Assembly (NCBI RefSeq): GCF_963678635.1
Contig: NC_087064.1
Location: forward strand, 16,113,802-16,177,801
Direction: 5' to 3'
DNA: 64,000 bases
DNA from: Symsagittifera roscoffensis
Taxonomy: Eukaryota > Xenacoelomorpha > Acoela > Convolutidae
Positions 31,744 to 43,064 of this stretch are shown piece by piece; within the stretch, counting starts at the first letter, position 1, and each line of letters begins with the position of its first letter. Below the pieces are notes generated by a model. The model was not told the origin of the DNA and did no database searches. It saw only the letters and a list, made by a program, of their open reading frames with translations. The position numbers were made by a program, and so were the translations under genes.

Positions 31744-34500
31744 TTAAGAAGATGAGGAACCTGAAGAGATTCGAGAAGAGTCTTGAGTGGCCACGCTCAC
31801 AGTCGGTGCACTAGTCCCTGCTCTGGTGTTGAACGCTCTTGGGGTGCCTTGTCCCAAATGCCCAGAGGGTGTCGATACTGCTTTCTTTGGTGGTGAGAGT
31901 TTCCTTTTTCCAGCTATACTCGAATGGGTATGAAGTTTATGCCCGGTGGGTGTCTGATTCACTATTATTTTTTTTGGCCCGGGGAGTGTTTTTCCTTTGA
32001 TAGCCAGATCCGATTTGCGTAAAACTTGGCCGTTGTCAAGGGTTATGGTGTGTTCTGAAGAGTCGATGATATCCTTCTTAACTAGGTTAAAATATGGATC
32101 CCTATTTTTCCTGTTAGACACCTTTCTATATAAATAACCTCCCATTACTGCTTTTCTTTTTGCAAGGGGTTCTGAAGCTTGTTTATTGTCGTCCGGGTTT
32201 GTATTTAGAGTGACTGTCCTAGATAGTGGCAAGTTTTCTTCTAGGTCTGACGTGCTGTCCTTTTCCTCGTCCAGATATCCATCTTCTGCCCCGTCGTGGA
32301 GTTCCCAGTTAGTGGCCCGATCTTTGGACATGATATCTTTCCCTTTATCTAAATGGTCAATATCGGACATAAGGTTTTTCCACCTAGTGTTCGCTACTCT
32401 ATTAAAATGTTTTTCAAAAGGGGTCCAGCCGATCGCGGATTGCTTCGAGATTCTCAAATTCCAAATAATTTTTTCGATCGACTCGATTAGTGACGGCTTG
32501 GGTAATTCGAAAGACATTGCCAGTAGTTTCGATTTAATTGTGAAAACTAATCTTTCCACTAGCCCATTGGATCTGTGGTCGCCGACTGTGCAGTAAATAA
32601 TTTCCATGTTAAATTTTTCGCAGAAGTTTTTGAAATCATGTGATAAGAAGCATGACCCATGGTCGACTCTAATTTTTCTTGGGAACCCATGAAGATGGCA
32701 GTAATCGTTTACGAATGAATTTACATTTCTCGTAGAGGTGTTGTTAACGATCTTGGCCGGAGGGAACTTTGTATAGCGATCAATGCAAAGAAGGATGTAT
32801 TTATTGTTACCCCAGAACGCGTCCAAAAGTCCCGCAAAGTCCAGATTAATTTCTTCGTTCGCGGATGTCAACGTCGGAAGTTTCGAAATATTATGGGTGC
32901 CTAGTAAAACTTTAATGTTCTTACCAGCTTTTAAACATCGGCTACACGTTCTCCCGTGATAGTAAATTTCCCGATAAATGTGCGGCCACCACAAGTATTC
33001 GGCAAGTGATTTCATCCCAAACTGTCCTGGATGAGTCTCATGGAACATCGAATTGAAAGTTCCCCTGATAGTAGCTGGGACAACTAATTTGTTATCGAGG
33101 AAAAGTAAATCGTCCTTCACGTGTAGATCTTTGGCATAGATTTTCATGTAGGCTCCGTGTATGCCCATTGGTCGATTCGTCTTTATCGTCTCGATCAAGT
33201 CCCACAGCACCTTATCTTCCCTGGTCATAATCTGCAGCAGTTTCTTTGAGCAGTGGTTTTCAGGGCGGATCGGTGAATTTGGTAGGTTTAGGTCCGCCTT
33301 GTATCTTCTTACGAGGTCCGCGTGGTCGGGTGAAAGTCGGTCATCTCTGAATTTGAGGGCGATAATAATTTCTTCGGGGATGATCAGTAGAGGTTCATTC
33401 ACTTTATCCATTGGAAATTCTAGCTGTTTTTTGGAGGATGGTATAAATTGTCTGTTTTCTAATATAAAATGTAGCAGGACTTTGTCCGTAAAGGTAATAC
33501 TTTTAAAATTAAATTTCGAATTATCGACAGGTTGACAATTTATAGTACAATTTTCTGTCCGAGAATGATGATTGTGACAAATTTTGATCGACCGAGCGAT
33601 ACAAGATATGATAGCAGCAATAATTTTGAGATCAAGTAAAGCTAAAGAGCTATTCAACCGATTCTGACCAATCACGTCGCTTGAATTTTCGTTTCCCGAC
33701 GGGATTGTAATAACTCGAGAATTAGTGTTTACAGCGACGGCTGGTCTATCTACAGTATTTACAGTAACAATTTTAGAATATTGTTTATTCAATAAAATGT
33801 TCTGAATTTTGTCGATTGAAGCTACTACAAATTCGTCGTCATAATGAGAAATTGGGAGGGTTTTGCCCGAAGGGAGTCTAGATAGAAGGTCTGTAAAACC
33901 CATGTCCTCTCCTGGTAAATGCGAAATTTTAAAATTGAATGATAACAGTCTGTTCACCCAACGGGTCAATCGACTATACATCGTTTTATTCCCATGATTT
34001 GCTGAAAGTGCTGATAGTAATGCTTTATGGTCTGTTTCTATTTGAAATTCAGTTCCGTACAGGTAGTTTCTAAAGTGTTCAGTTGCCCATACGACTCCCA
34101 GCAACTCCAGTTCGTTGGTAGAATACTTCATTTCATGGTTATTCAAAAATCTGGATGCAAACGCGATTGTTTTCCACTGGTCGCCCTGTAATTGTTCTAG
34201 GGTCGCCCCTAGTCCGTTGTGTGAAGCATCAGTTTTTAGTCTTGTCTTCTCTTTTATATCAAAGTGGCTGTTTTCTGTGATATTTACGATTTCAGCTTCT
34301 AACTTCTCAAACGCTATGGAATGGTTATTGTCCCATTTGTAGACCGATTTTTTGTTTAGTAGTGGGCGAAGGGGAGAACTTAATGTCGATAAGTTAGGAA
34401 CAAATTTTATGTATTGGTTTATCGAGCCAAAAAATGAACGTAATTCGGAAATATTCTTGGGGGTTGGCAAATTTTTTTTTGCGTCTGCTTTTCCGACCAA
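31744..34500 (-). pseudogene. Gypsy RNase H and integrase portion
   Basis: 918 open codons. The N-terminal RT thumb/connection is LRSFFGSINQYIKFVPNLS. RNase H has TDASHNGLGATL (catalytic Asp) and ELELLGVVWATEHF, followed by TDHKALL and the DLLSRLP end. The integrase has an HHCC finger (HETHPGQFG ... CSRC) and a catalytic core: LDFAGLL (first Asp), RVDHGSCF (second Asp), NGLVERL (Glu). The C-terminal region is basic and Ser-rich. It inserts element cDNA into the host genome. One in-frame stop separates it from the RT at 34540-34956. Confidence 0.9.
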
Positions 34501-34539
34501 AGGTCGTACTCCATCGCCAGAAATTTTGAAGCCAAGCCA

Positions 34540-34956
34540 TTAGTTATCTGATTTAAAAAATGCGCATTTCCCCCATTTAACTGCCTTGTTGTTCTTATCT
34601 AATACTGATAAGATTTTATACACTATTGATTTGTGTTCTTCCAAGGATCCACGCGAGGCTACCAAGATGTCGTCTATGTAACAATTTGTGAAAGGGATAT
34701 TTTTCAACAGAGAGTCCATGACCCGTTGGAACTCATTTGGCATGTTCCCCAGTCCGTAAAATCCCGTTAAAAATTGATACGTTCCGGTAGTTTCACCGCC
34801 TACTATGCTAAAATTGCACTGTTTACTTGTTTGTTCGCATAGTTTGAGTTGCCTATACGCGTTTTTCAGGTCTAGATTACTAAAGCAAACTCGCCCGTTG
34901 GATTTCTCTGAGATTTGAAGAGCCACGTTATCTATAAGTTCGTGGATGTTCGGCAT
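34540..34956 (-). pseudogene. Gypsy reverse transcriptase core portion
   Basis: 138 open codons with RT motifs: FSNLDLKNAYRQLKL (motif A Asp), FYGLGNMPNEFQRVMD (motif B region), CYIDDILVAS (catalytic YIDD). It is bounded on both sides by in-frame stops at 34540-34542 and 34969-34971. Confidence 0.9.
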
Positions 34957-34968
34957 TTGATACTTATT

Positions 34969-35541
34969 TTAAAAAATTTGATCGTTTAATAACTTGGAGT
35001 CTAACGCCAGTTTGATCGAAGTATCCTTTTTCCGAGTAATTACAATTGGGCTGATAAAACAATCTTCGTCGCATTTCTCTAGTTTTATTATGTGACCTTC
35101 TGTTTCCATTCTTTTTAATTCTTCGTTCACTCCGGCGAGTAAGTGGAATGGGACTCTTCTCCCTTTGGATTGTATTGGTTTAAAAGGTGAGTGAAAATGT
35201 GTTACTTTTCGGTCGTTAGGTATTTTCCCCACTCTAGTGAATAGTTCTTTGAACTCGTTAAAAATCTTGTCAGATAAAGAAGGTAAGTTTTTGTACTCAC
35301 TCTCGAGTGTGGGTTGGTTGACCATGCATATTGGTTGGGGGCATTTCCTCTGTGTCACTTCTATGCGCAGCTTGGGTAAATTGTCGTTCCACAGGATGTT
35401 TTGTCCATGTCCGCCAGTTATGAAGAACGGGGTTTCTTCGCTGATCCACCCATTGGACTGTGTTCTGACAATTATTTTTCCCAAGATATTGATCGTGTCG
35501 TTGGTGAATCCGCAGTTTAAGTTTTTTATCCTTTTCTCCAC
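34969..35541 (-). pseudogene. Gypsy protease-RT linker and RT fingers
   Basis: 190 open codons. The C-terminal half is the RT N-terminal region (SKGRRVPFHLLAGVNEELKR, then FISPIVITRKKD). The N-terminal half is the linker after the protease. The protease Asp-Ser-Ala-Ser motif itself is read at about 35605-35640 on the minus strand but lies in a different open piece. Confidence 0.8.
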
Positions 35542-35767
35542 TGGGTGTATTTTGAGGTTCGGATATCTCAGTTTAATTTCGTGTAATACATTCTGTTTTA
35601 AAAAAACTTACGGGGCTTGCTGAATCTACAGGTATGTTCATATTTGCAATCATATCCCAGCTGATGCCTAAGTTCAGGAGTTTCTTTGTTTCGAGACCGT
35701 TTTTGTCGTAAATAGTTCTAACGCTCAACACCGAAAAATCGTCATCGTCACTCTGTCCGTACTCGTT

Positions 35768-36232
35768 TCACGCATTTATAACATCACACGATTCTTGGTC
35801 TTCCGCCCACGAGTTTTCCAGAGGTGCGTATGTACAATTCTCGGTATTTACATAATTATCTGATACAGTATTTACAGTTGGTCTCTTATTGCGTGATTTA
35901 CATAATTTGGCGAAGTGTCCTTTATAATTACAATTTTTACAGGTTATGTCAGATTCCTTGATGTTGCACGTGCTGGCCAAATCTGTCAGGGCTCCCCAGA
36001 ATTGTTCGTACGACTCGCGGTCTTTCTGCTTTTGACTTAATAATTTATATCTTTCGAATGTAGTGTTGGGCGGTTTTTTAAATGCTGCGTCAAGCAAAGT
36101 CCAGAACTCAGAGAAAGTTATTGCTAAAATTTTGACTCTCGGGTTCTTCTGTGTAAAGACTCTTTTTCCTTCGCTCCCTAAGGCTAGAAATAAAATTGAT
36201 CGCAGTTTCTTGTCCGCCTCCGTTCGTCTCAT
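35768..36232 (-). pseudogene. Gypsy gag/nucleocapsid portion
   Basis: 154 open codons. The first part has capsid-like LRSILFLALGSEGKRVF and SYEQFWGALTDLAS. A zinc knuckle CKNCNYKGHFAKLC then follows closely. The usual helical stretch between capsid and knuckle seems missing, suggesting an internal deletion. It overlaps the upstream piece by four bases (ATGA) in another frame. Confidence 0.8.
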
Positions 36233-36546
36233 TCCATTAAATTTCCTCTTTTCTTCGTTGATCCGTTTTCTTTGGCGGATTTGTACTGTTTCATCGCGTT
36301 TTTGTTCCTATTCTCTCTGTTGGCTCTTTCCTTGTCCGACTCGCTGCCTGTTGCTTGTTCCAAAATTGGTATTTGTGTCTCTGGTATCTCTGGTCCGTGC
36401 AGACTCTCTAAATCCAGATTTTCTTTGGCAATGATCGCCAATTGAAATTGGTCGCTCCATTGGGTCCAGGCATGCGGTGGCTCTAGGGTATGGTTAGGCC
36501 AAAAGGGGGGAATTCCACGCACGTTCGAATCATTAGACTGCGCCAT
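36229..36546 (-). pseudogene. Gypsy gag N-terminal portion
   Basis: 105 open codons starting at the ATG at 36546. Contains FWPNHTLEPPHAWTQWSDQF, a pattern common at the start of retrotransposon gag proteins, then an acidic linker and a Lys/Asn-rich end. Its left end is the breakpoint side of the tandem duplication; a copy is at 45854-46171. Confidence 0.8.
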
Positions 36547-36991
36547 AATAAACTATTCTAATTCTGTATACCTATGTACAATTGCTGTACATAAACTTAA
36601 AATAATAAAACTATTAAAAGGATGTATGTGAATTAAGAACGTTAAAAAGGGCAACTGAGAATTATCTCATATCGACCAATGGTCGTCACTAAATTGGTTA
36701 ACAGGTATTAATTAAACACCGAAAGGTCTTTTAAGACACTAAAAACAAATCACAACAGCGGTTGATTCCAATGTTGGCCTGATTGCCACATCTATGCATT
36801 ATTTATTTAGGGTTTCACTTGCACTTGTTTAAGAAGCACCTGTGTTGACATATTTAACCAAATGCCAATATTTTGCAACGTTCATTATGTTTTTATGAAC
36901 TCAACTTTTGTATTTCCAAGTTCGCCTATTATTTTAAGTATACAGGGCTTTTTTTTCTTTTTCGCAATGCAAACTTTAAAAGTCTTGACAA
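36547..36991. other. Upstream noncoding region of the minus Gypsy element
   Basis: It should contain the primer-binding site and 5' LTR of the minus element. No primer-binding match or LTR boundary was recognised. It is duplicated at 46172-46615 with minor changes. Confidence 0.4.
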
Positions 36992-37700
36992 AATTGAGTT
37001 TCCCAACCCTATGGTGGCGTGCTATTAGTGTAAACTCAGGGATTGCAAATCTTTTTGGTTTCCGAAATATGGCGTTCTCTTTATGATTTTCACTTCTTTT
37101 TGAAATAACTTACCTTTAAAAAGTATTTACAGAAACTCAATTTCTTAACCAACCCCATGGCAAAGTGCTCTCAATGTAGACTATAGATTTGCAATTGTGC
37201 CCTCCAAGTTTGACTTCTCGGATGATTTTTTCAAATTTATTCATAAACTCGAACAACTAACAGAACCTGAAACTCGCAACCTTATAGTGGATTGGTCCAA
37301 GTGTACAATATTCGGTTGCAATTCTGCCCTCTTAATTTTTTTTTTGAAGTTTAAGAATAAAAAATACTAAATAAACCTGAGAATCTCAACCTTATAGTGA
37401 TGATGTGCTTTCAGGCTAAACTCAGGCGGTGCAAATCTGGTCTCCAAATTACTGCTAAAATTCTTCTGATTTTCGAGATAGTAAAAGAAATAAAAATTGA
37501 TACCTTCAACCTTTTGGCGAAGTGCTCTCAGGGTACTTTATGGGATTGCAATTCTGCATTCCAAATATGTTTGCTGAGATGCTTTTGGTTTTCGTGATAG
37601 GTCATTTTTAAAAACATTTATTTTCAAATACAAAAATTTCAACGCCATGGTGAGGTGCTCTTAGGGTACACTATAGGGTTGCATTTCTGCCCTTTAAATT
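36992..37700 (+). repeat. Second block of the 165 bp satellite, diverged
   Basis: About six degraded units start near 36992, 37138, 37271, 37378, 37500 and 37635, with the words CCCAACCCTATGGTGG, GTGCTCTCAATGTA, TTGCAATTCTGCCCTC and TTTTCGAGATAG. Spacing is 105-150 bp, shorter than in the 22111-23330 array. Confidence 0.7.
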
Positions 37701-40256
37701 CAGCGAGCTCTTTGCCCTGTTTAAGGAGGCTCTTTTCACGTTCCATTTTCTATTGACGGTAGGTGCGAGTCATGCGCTAGTATTCCGTATTTGATTTAGC
37801 TGTGATTGCGGTCCGTGAAATTAGTTTAAGGGGATGGTAAAAACCAGAAACATGACAAAAGATTTTTGTGCTTTCGAGTCGTTTTGTAAAAGTTACTGTG
37901 ATTTTTTTCAGCACTATTTTTAAATTGAAGCGTCTTTTATTCGGTAATTTTTGTTCACTTGCATTGTTAGGCTTACTGTTTTGCCAAAATTTCCAGTGAC
38001 ACGAGTTTTTATCTTTCAAATAGCAATTTACCTCGGCAATTTTCTTGAGCCTGTTTTATCTGTGGCATTCTGTTGCAACGTAAAATTAACGCAGCTTCAT
38101 GATTATCGTGGAGCGAATAAAATTCGCTGGAAGTCGAAGATTTTTTTGTCGGACTGTTCAACGCTGAATTGCATGTCCGCTCGTGAGGCCCCCCCCCCCC
38201 CCAACAGCTTGTCATTTAAGAAAATGCTTGCATAATAGTGAACTCTTGAAAATTCACGTGAACTCTCATTTGTGTAATGGGTTATGTACGATTTTGTTTT
38301 GTCTTTTGTCCCATGGTAAAACTCTTAGATAGCTCTTTTGTTGATCACTTTGTTTGCTTTTGTCATATTTGCTTTTTTTGATTGTATCCTTTTTAAATCG
38401 AGCTAGAAGGTGTTGTACATGTATTCAAGCGCCTGACTTATTGTTTAGTAGTTTTATTCTTCAGGCCATAATATTCCCTTCTCATATCCAGATATTCAGC
38501 TTCTGATCTGATCGTAGAAGTTCGGTTTCGTCTAGTAAAGTTAAGAATGTTTCCTGCAAACTTCTATTTGAATCGTTTGACATCCGCAGAGCGAGGTGGG
38601 TTCTCCTCATATATTTCAAACGAGCATGATTTTTTGGTTAGTGATTTACTCTGCCAACTGTAATTTTTTCATGTTCCAGGCTTTTTTTTATTAAAACATG
38701 ATTAAACCGTGTCTCAATTTATATTTTGTTTAAAATTGCATTTGACCTGAGGTTCCAGAGCGAATATGTCAAAGTTTGAGTTTTCTTCAGCTTGGCATGT
38801 TTGTAGGACCAAATTTAATTTGAAAAATTAAGATCAAAAAAATTCTAACCATCCAACGAGTTTTGGTTCCTATTTGGTTTCGGTTTTAGCCGTTTTTCAA
38901 AGCTTCCTCTCTATCTTGGAACGCCCAGTTAGTTTTCTCTAAGTGTTTTAAGAGGGTTTTCAAACAGTTTTTCAACAAGATGCTGCTGAAGTCTATGTTA
39001 CAAAATTTTGTTTGTCTCATCCATTTTTGAAGTCGAAAGACTCAACTCTATCTAAGACTCATATCGGTGAAGCTGCTGAGTAGCCAGGTTGGCATCTTTA
39101 CCTCTGGCAATTTGAACACGAAGCGTTAGTCTCTCCAATTTCCGGCATCTGTTTGTGGGCCGTTTCCTCGAAAGCATTGTCAGCGTGTTTCAGCATAAAA
39201 ATGTATCTATTTATCTTAAGAGTCACCGGTACAAGGTAAATAAGTTACCCCATAGCTGCTCTTTTTTGTTGTTTTGGGAACTGTGTTGACTATCAGCGCT
39301 ATTTAAAACATTTCCCAGAAGTCCAAAACCAAGAAGTTTTGTCACTGAATCCATCATCATTGGAGTTAAACGTGTTCAACTATCCTTATTTGCTGCCAGT
39401 CTGACACCATTTGTGTTTCTGTTGCTTAATCGTTTTTTTTTGTACACGGTTTTATCTGATCCGGTTTTATCTGATATTTCTTTTTTAAATAAGCGGTTCC
39501 ATTATACGTAAACTTTGTAAATAAAAATCTCTAGCGCGTCTCAGTTACTTCGTGAGTTGTTGATCTGAAGAAAAAGGCATTTATTCAAGTGTACGAGTCA
39601 TAATTGAAATGAGTTCAGCGTACTCGATCAGTAATTCGGATTTGCCTGTAATAGGTCGTGGAATAAGGATCATTTTCCGTTAAAATATTTACAACCACAG
39701 TTTGATATCCATAACGTCGTGGTCAAACAGTTTTCAGCTGCAAGCAAAAACCTCAAATGTCACGTTAACTTTTTCAGTAACCCCTTCTTGCAAGTATGCT
39801 ATTTTTCCATATTGCTAACTTGTTTTTTTATAAGTAAGTGGAACCGACTATACCAATCTGTCTTTTTTGCTGAAATTCCAAGATATTTGTCCAAGTTAGT
39901 TTACGTAAGTGAGTTCTAGTAAAACAAAACTACAGTCCCGAGGTGGATAATGTTTGCTTTGGACTCTGCTAAAATGAGTTGTTTCATTGCCGGAATCCCC
40001 ATTGCCGTAATGCGATTGGCGTCGAATCTTCGTTCACATCTTCCGCTGATTCCAGTAGCTGTCACCTCATTTGGTGCATCCACAACCTCTTGTCATTCGT
40101 CTGCAGCGTGTTTCCCCGTCTAATCTGCTGTCTGTCAAAATGGAACCTGATCTGAACTATATTTTATGATTGGATAAATTAGATATTTTACCACTGTAAA
40201 GTATTTAATATTAACCAATCATGATCCATCTAACTAACAACCCACTTATTTTTAAG
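37701..40256. other. Anonymous DNA between the two LTR elements
   Basis: T-rich on the + strand with no supported ORF. It contains a C14 run at 38189-38202. Composition changes sharply near 40140-40260 to the A-rich, G-poor DNA of the plus element. Duplicated at 47326-49874. Confidence 0.4.
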
Positions 40257-40282
40257 TGCTGAAATTACTTGTAATTTCAGCA
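40257..40282. repeat. 26 bp palindrome at the likely 5' edge of the plus element
   Basis: Two perfect 12 bp arms, TGCTGAAATTAC and GTAATTTCAGCA, are separated by TT. It starts with TG and lies close to the compositional switch, so it may mark the beginning of the 5' LTR. Identical copy at 49875-49900. Confidence 0.6.
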
Positions 40283-40973
40283 CCAGAGAGATTTGAATTT
40301 AACTTAGAAATTAGTTGCCTCTCCCAGAGAACTTCAGCAGCCGCAACAAACCAGTGTACCCTAGATCTATTGAGCCTAGCAGAGACTAGTTAAACACCCT
40401 GAGACTAGAAAGTATAAGAGTAAGATTAGGATCGGTATTAGAAGTTGCACGAATCTATCCGGCCGAAAATAAGATAGCGTGACGAGCAGACGGTGTACCC
40501 TATCCGAAATTACTCTATGAGTTAACCACATCGGTCCTAACTCATCTGGTGCGACCATAAGTCTCGAATAAGACCTTAATAGCTTAGAATTAACCAAAAA
40601 TAGATTAGAATTTAGACAAAACATTTTAAAAATGTTATACGACGATAATTTAATCGAAATGTCTCTACGACTCAATAGATCAGAGCCGATATTCCGAACG
40701 ATAACAGAACTACCCGGAATCGTAAGAAGACCGCGAACAAGAGACGACATACGACAAAGTAGAAACTTACCATATAGTTATATGATAGTACGGCAAAAGC
40801 CAACACAAACTTTTGTATTTAGAATCTTATTAGCAATGAATTTAGATTTTCATTTGCAAACATAAAATCTTGAAGTCAATCTTCATAATCATTTCAGGCG
40901 CTAAACAAAATTATTAATATACAATAACGATTGATAAAAAGATCTCAAATCGTTTTCTTAAATTCTGCAGTCT

Positions 40974-40981
40974 TATATAAA
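40974..40981 (+). promoter_or_regulatory. TATA-box candidate of the plus element
   Basis: TATATAAA, followed within about 60 bases by AATAAA-like sequence, in the order expected for U3, R and poly(A) signal in an LTR. Also at 50592-50599 in unit 2. Confidence 0.4.
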
Positions 40982-41169
40982 ACATGTTTGAAAAATATTT
41001 ATTGAAAATCAAAATAAAAATTAGTAGCATGACAATAAATTGTTAGTAATCATAAAATCATCTGTTGTCCCAGCTTCATCACCTAAACATAACAACAATC
41101 ATAAGCTCACTAATATCATTAAAAAACTAAATCTTTTCTTCGATAAATTGAAACCATTTTAAACTTAAA

Positions 41170-41274
41170 TTCACTTAATTTTAAAATCAGATCATCAAGG
41201 CTTATCCTTGGATCTTAATTAATTTCCTATTTCACTAAATTTAAAACCTGATCATCAACGCCTATCCTTGGATC
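41170..41274 (+). repeat. Short direct repeat in the leader
   Basis: Two 44-45 bp copies (41170-41214 and 41231-41274) each contain GATCATCAAGGC ... CCTTGGATC, which can form a hairpin (CAAGG with CCTTG). It is near where an LTR end or primer-binding region might lie. Present in unit 2 near 50766-50870. Confidence 0.55.
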
Positions 41275-41791
41275 AAAAAGAACAATTTTGTTCTCCCCCA
41301 CCCACTTAGCAAGTGTCTAACGACCTCAAACTTCGATTCACTATCCAACCCTTCCAAAAAACCCAAGACTAATAGAAATTTTTCAATAAAACTAACCATT
41401 CAAATTAGGATAAACAGTGAATAACTTCGGTTATTCATCCTTCACTTGAACCCTCCTCTTACCAGACCCAGGATAAATCTTAAACTTAGTAAGTTTAAAA
41501 TAGTATCTAACGAACTACTCGCGTTCTAATTATGCCTGAACCTTGTGGATCGATTTACTATTCTCCAACCCTTGAACACAATCACTACCCCTAAGTAAGA
41601 TTAAGTAAGTTAACACCTTAGCTTATATTAGCCACGAGAAAGTAAAAAATCATTCTTCGGAATCGATATACTTTTCTCTCCAACCCTAAACAAATAGACC
41701 CAGGTTAAGCTAACCAAAAAATCGTAAGGACTAACAGTTTAAGAAAGTAGACATCATCTAACAACTCTTTGCATCCTTCATCCTAAACCTT

Positions 41792-42259
41792 ATGTCATTC
41801 AAAAATCTAGGAAATAAACAAACAATCGTTTTACACAACTGTGAAATAGATAACAAAAAATACAATCTTGTAATCACACCTCATACACAAACAGTTGGAT
41901 GTATCAGAACAAAACGACTAACAATAAAAAGAAAAATAATAAACAAACAAAGACAAATCACACGAAAAAGATTTTCAAAAAATAGAAACGCATTTTCAGA
42001 ATCAGAAGCCTGCAATTTAGATGAACTCTATAAATTAAAAGAATCGATTGATAAAAATTGTCCCATTCACGATCAATTATATTTTTCCGACTCAGAAACA
42101 ACTTCAAATTCATCAAAAAGAGGAAAAAGAAGAATAAAAAAGCAATATAAACACAAACCAGTACACTTGTATAATTGGAACCAACCAATTAGACACATCG
42201 ATAGTTATATATTAACAGTCATTAAACGAAAAAATGAGCCACAGCCACACTCAAAGTGA
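41792..42259 (+). CDS. Plus element ORF A (copy 1), basic protein
   Basis: 155 codons with an ATG start. Very rich in Lys, Arg and Asn; a basic tract (KRLTIKRKIINKQRQITRKR) lies near residues 40-60 and a second (KRGKRRIKKQ) near 110-120. No known domain was recognised. The charge suggests nucleic-acid binding or a matrix-like gag N-terminus. It overlaps the next ORF by 26 bases in another frame. Confidence 0.6.
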   Translation: MSFKNLGNKQTIVLHNCEIDNKKYNLVITPHTQTVGCIRTKRLTIKRKIINKQRQITRKRFSKNRNAFSESEACNLDELYKLKESIDKNCPIHDQLYFSDSETTSNSSKRGKRRIKKQYKHKPVHLYNWNQPIRHIDSYILTVIKRKNEPQPHSK

Positions 42260-43064
42260 CGAAAGTCCAGATGACGAAGAGGTTTACCCCTTCCTCATAG
42301 ATGCACCCGATAATAGAGGGCAGCATGACTTCTGCAAGAATTTACTCCTAAATTTGTTTGAACCCGGAATCAGCCCGTGCAAAGCAGAATTCCCAGATGT
42401 AAAAATCAAAAGACAAATTATTGAACATTATCTGAAAGATATATGTAATTTAACACAACAATACGGAATCTACACCATAGAATTCAGCACACCAAATCCG
42501 AATCACCGCAAATATGTAATTCAAACAGACGATCTTGAATTAGAATTTTCAAAAGTATTCTTAGAATATATTAAAAGCATACAATATCATAACTCACAAA
42601 GAGCAAACTCCATATTTACTAACGAAGTTTTTGCAATAATATATAGCTATATTTCAATATTAGAAAAAACAGAATTTCAAAGTATCTCACCAACTGAAAC
42701 ATCCAAACATACAAAAGTACGACAAGAAATCACATTATTTTCAACTTTTCTACATATAATCAAAGAAAATTTCACTAAAGACGAAGTTTCACAACACACA
42801 AAACATGACTTACAAAAAATTTTGGCATGGTTTATAAAAGATTATTTCACACATAATATAGACTTAATTTCACAAGCAAGAAAAAATTTCAGACCTCAAA
42901 ATCCAAACGATGATAATGCCATCACAGAACAGTCAGACTACGTTTGGGACCCTGAATGGTCTCATCGTGCATTTATAAATATCCCACAATCAATCTCAAG
43001 TCAAGCAATAAGTACAATATCTTATCAAAGAGGATTATGTGAGAGTAGTACCACTGACCATTGA
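42234..43064 (+). CDS. Plus element ORF B (copy 1), unknown
   Basis: 276 codons starting with ATG. The N-terminus is acidic; a mostly helical-looking middle contains repeated Phe/Leu/Ile-rich heptad-like stretches; the end is Ser/Gln-rich. No known motif. It lies between the basic ORF and the gag-type ORF, overlapping each by 26 bases. It could be an independent accessory protein or part of a gag precursor made by frameshifting. Confidence 0.55.
   Translation: MSHSHTQSDESPDDEEVYPFLIDAPDNRGQHDFCKNLLLNLFEPGISPCKAEFPDVKIKRQIIEHYLKDICNLTQQYGIYTIEFSTPNPNHRKYVIQTDDLELEFSKVFLEYIKSIQYHNSQRANSIFTNEVFAIIYSYISILEKTEFQSISPTETSKHTKVRQEITLFSTFLHIIKENFTKDEVSQHTKHDLQKILAWFIKDYFTHNIDLISQARKNFRPQNPNDDNAITEQSDYVWDPEWSHRAFINIPQSISSQAISTISYQRGLCESSTTDH

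Larger units (their letters stand above)
30968..36546 (-). mobile_element. Degenerate Ty3/Gypsy-type LTR retrotransposon, minus strand
   Basis: Reading right to left, it holds gag (36546-35768), a protease remnant (35640-35600), RT, RNase H, integrase (to 31744) and a 3' ORF (31698-30988). From 35541 to 30988 all pieces are in one frame, separated only by in-frame stops; the gag pieces are frameshifted. No paired LTRs were identified. The leftmost part of gag and the upstream noncoding DNA are copied at 45713-46171 by the tandem duplication. Confidence 0.85.

Noticed and set aside
32186-36434. Plus-strand ORFs over the minus Gypsy element
   Set aside because: They are antisense shadows of gag and pol.
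36547-36991. 5' LTR of the minus Gypsy element
   Set aside because: No matching LTR was found on the left side and no primer-binding site was recognised.
42234-43064. Defined slippery site for programmed frameshifting
   Set aside because: The overlaps contain A-rich runs but no canonical heptamer was clear enough to call.
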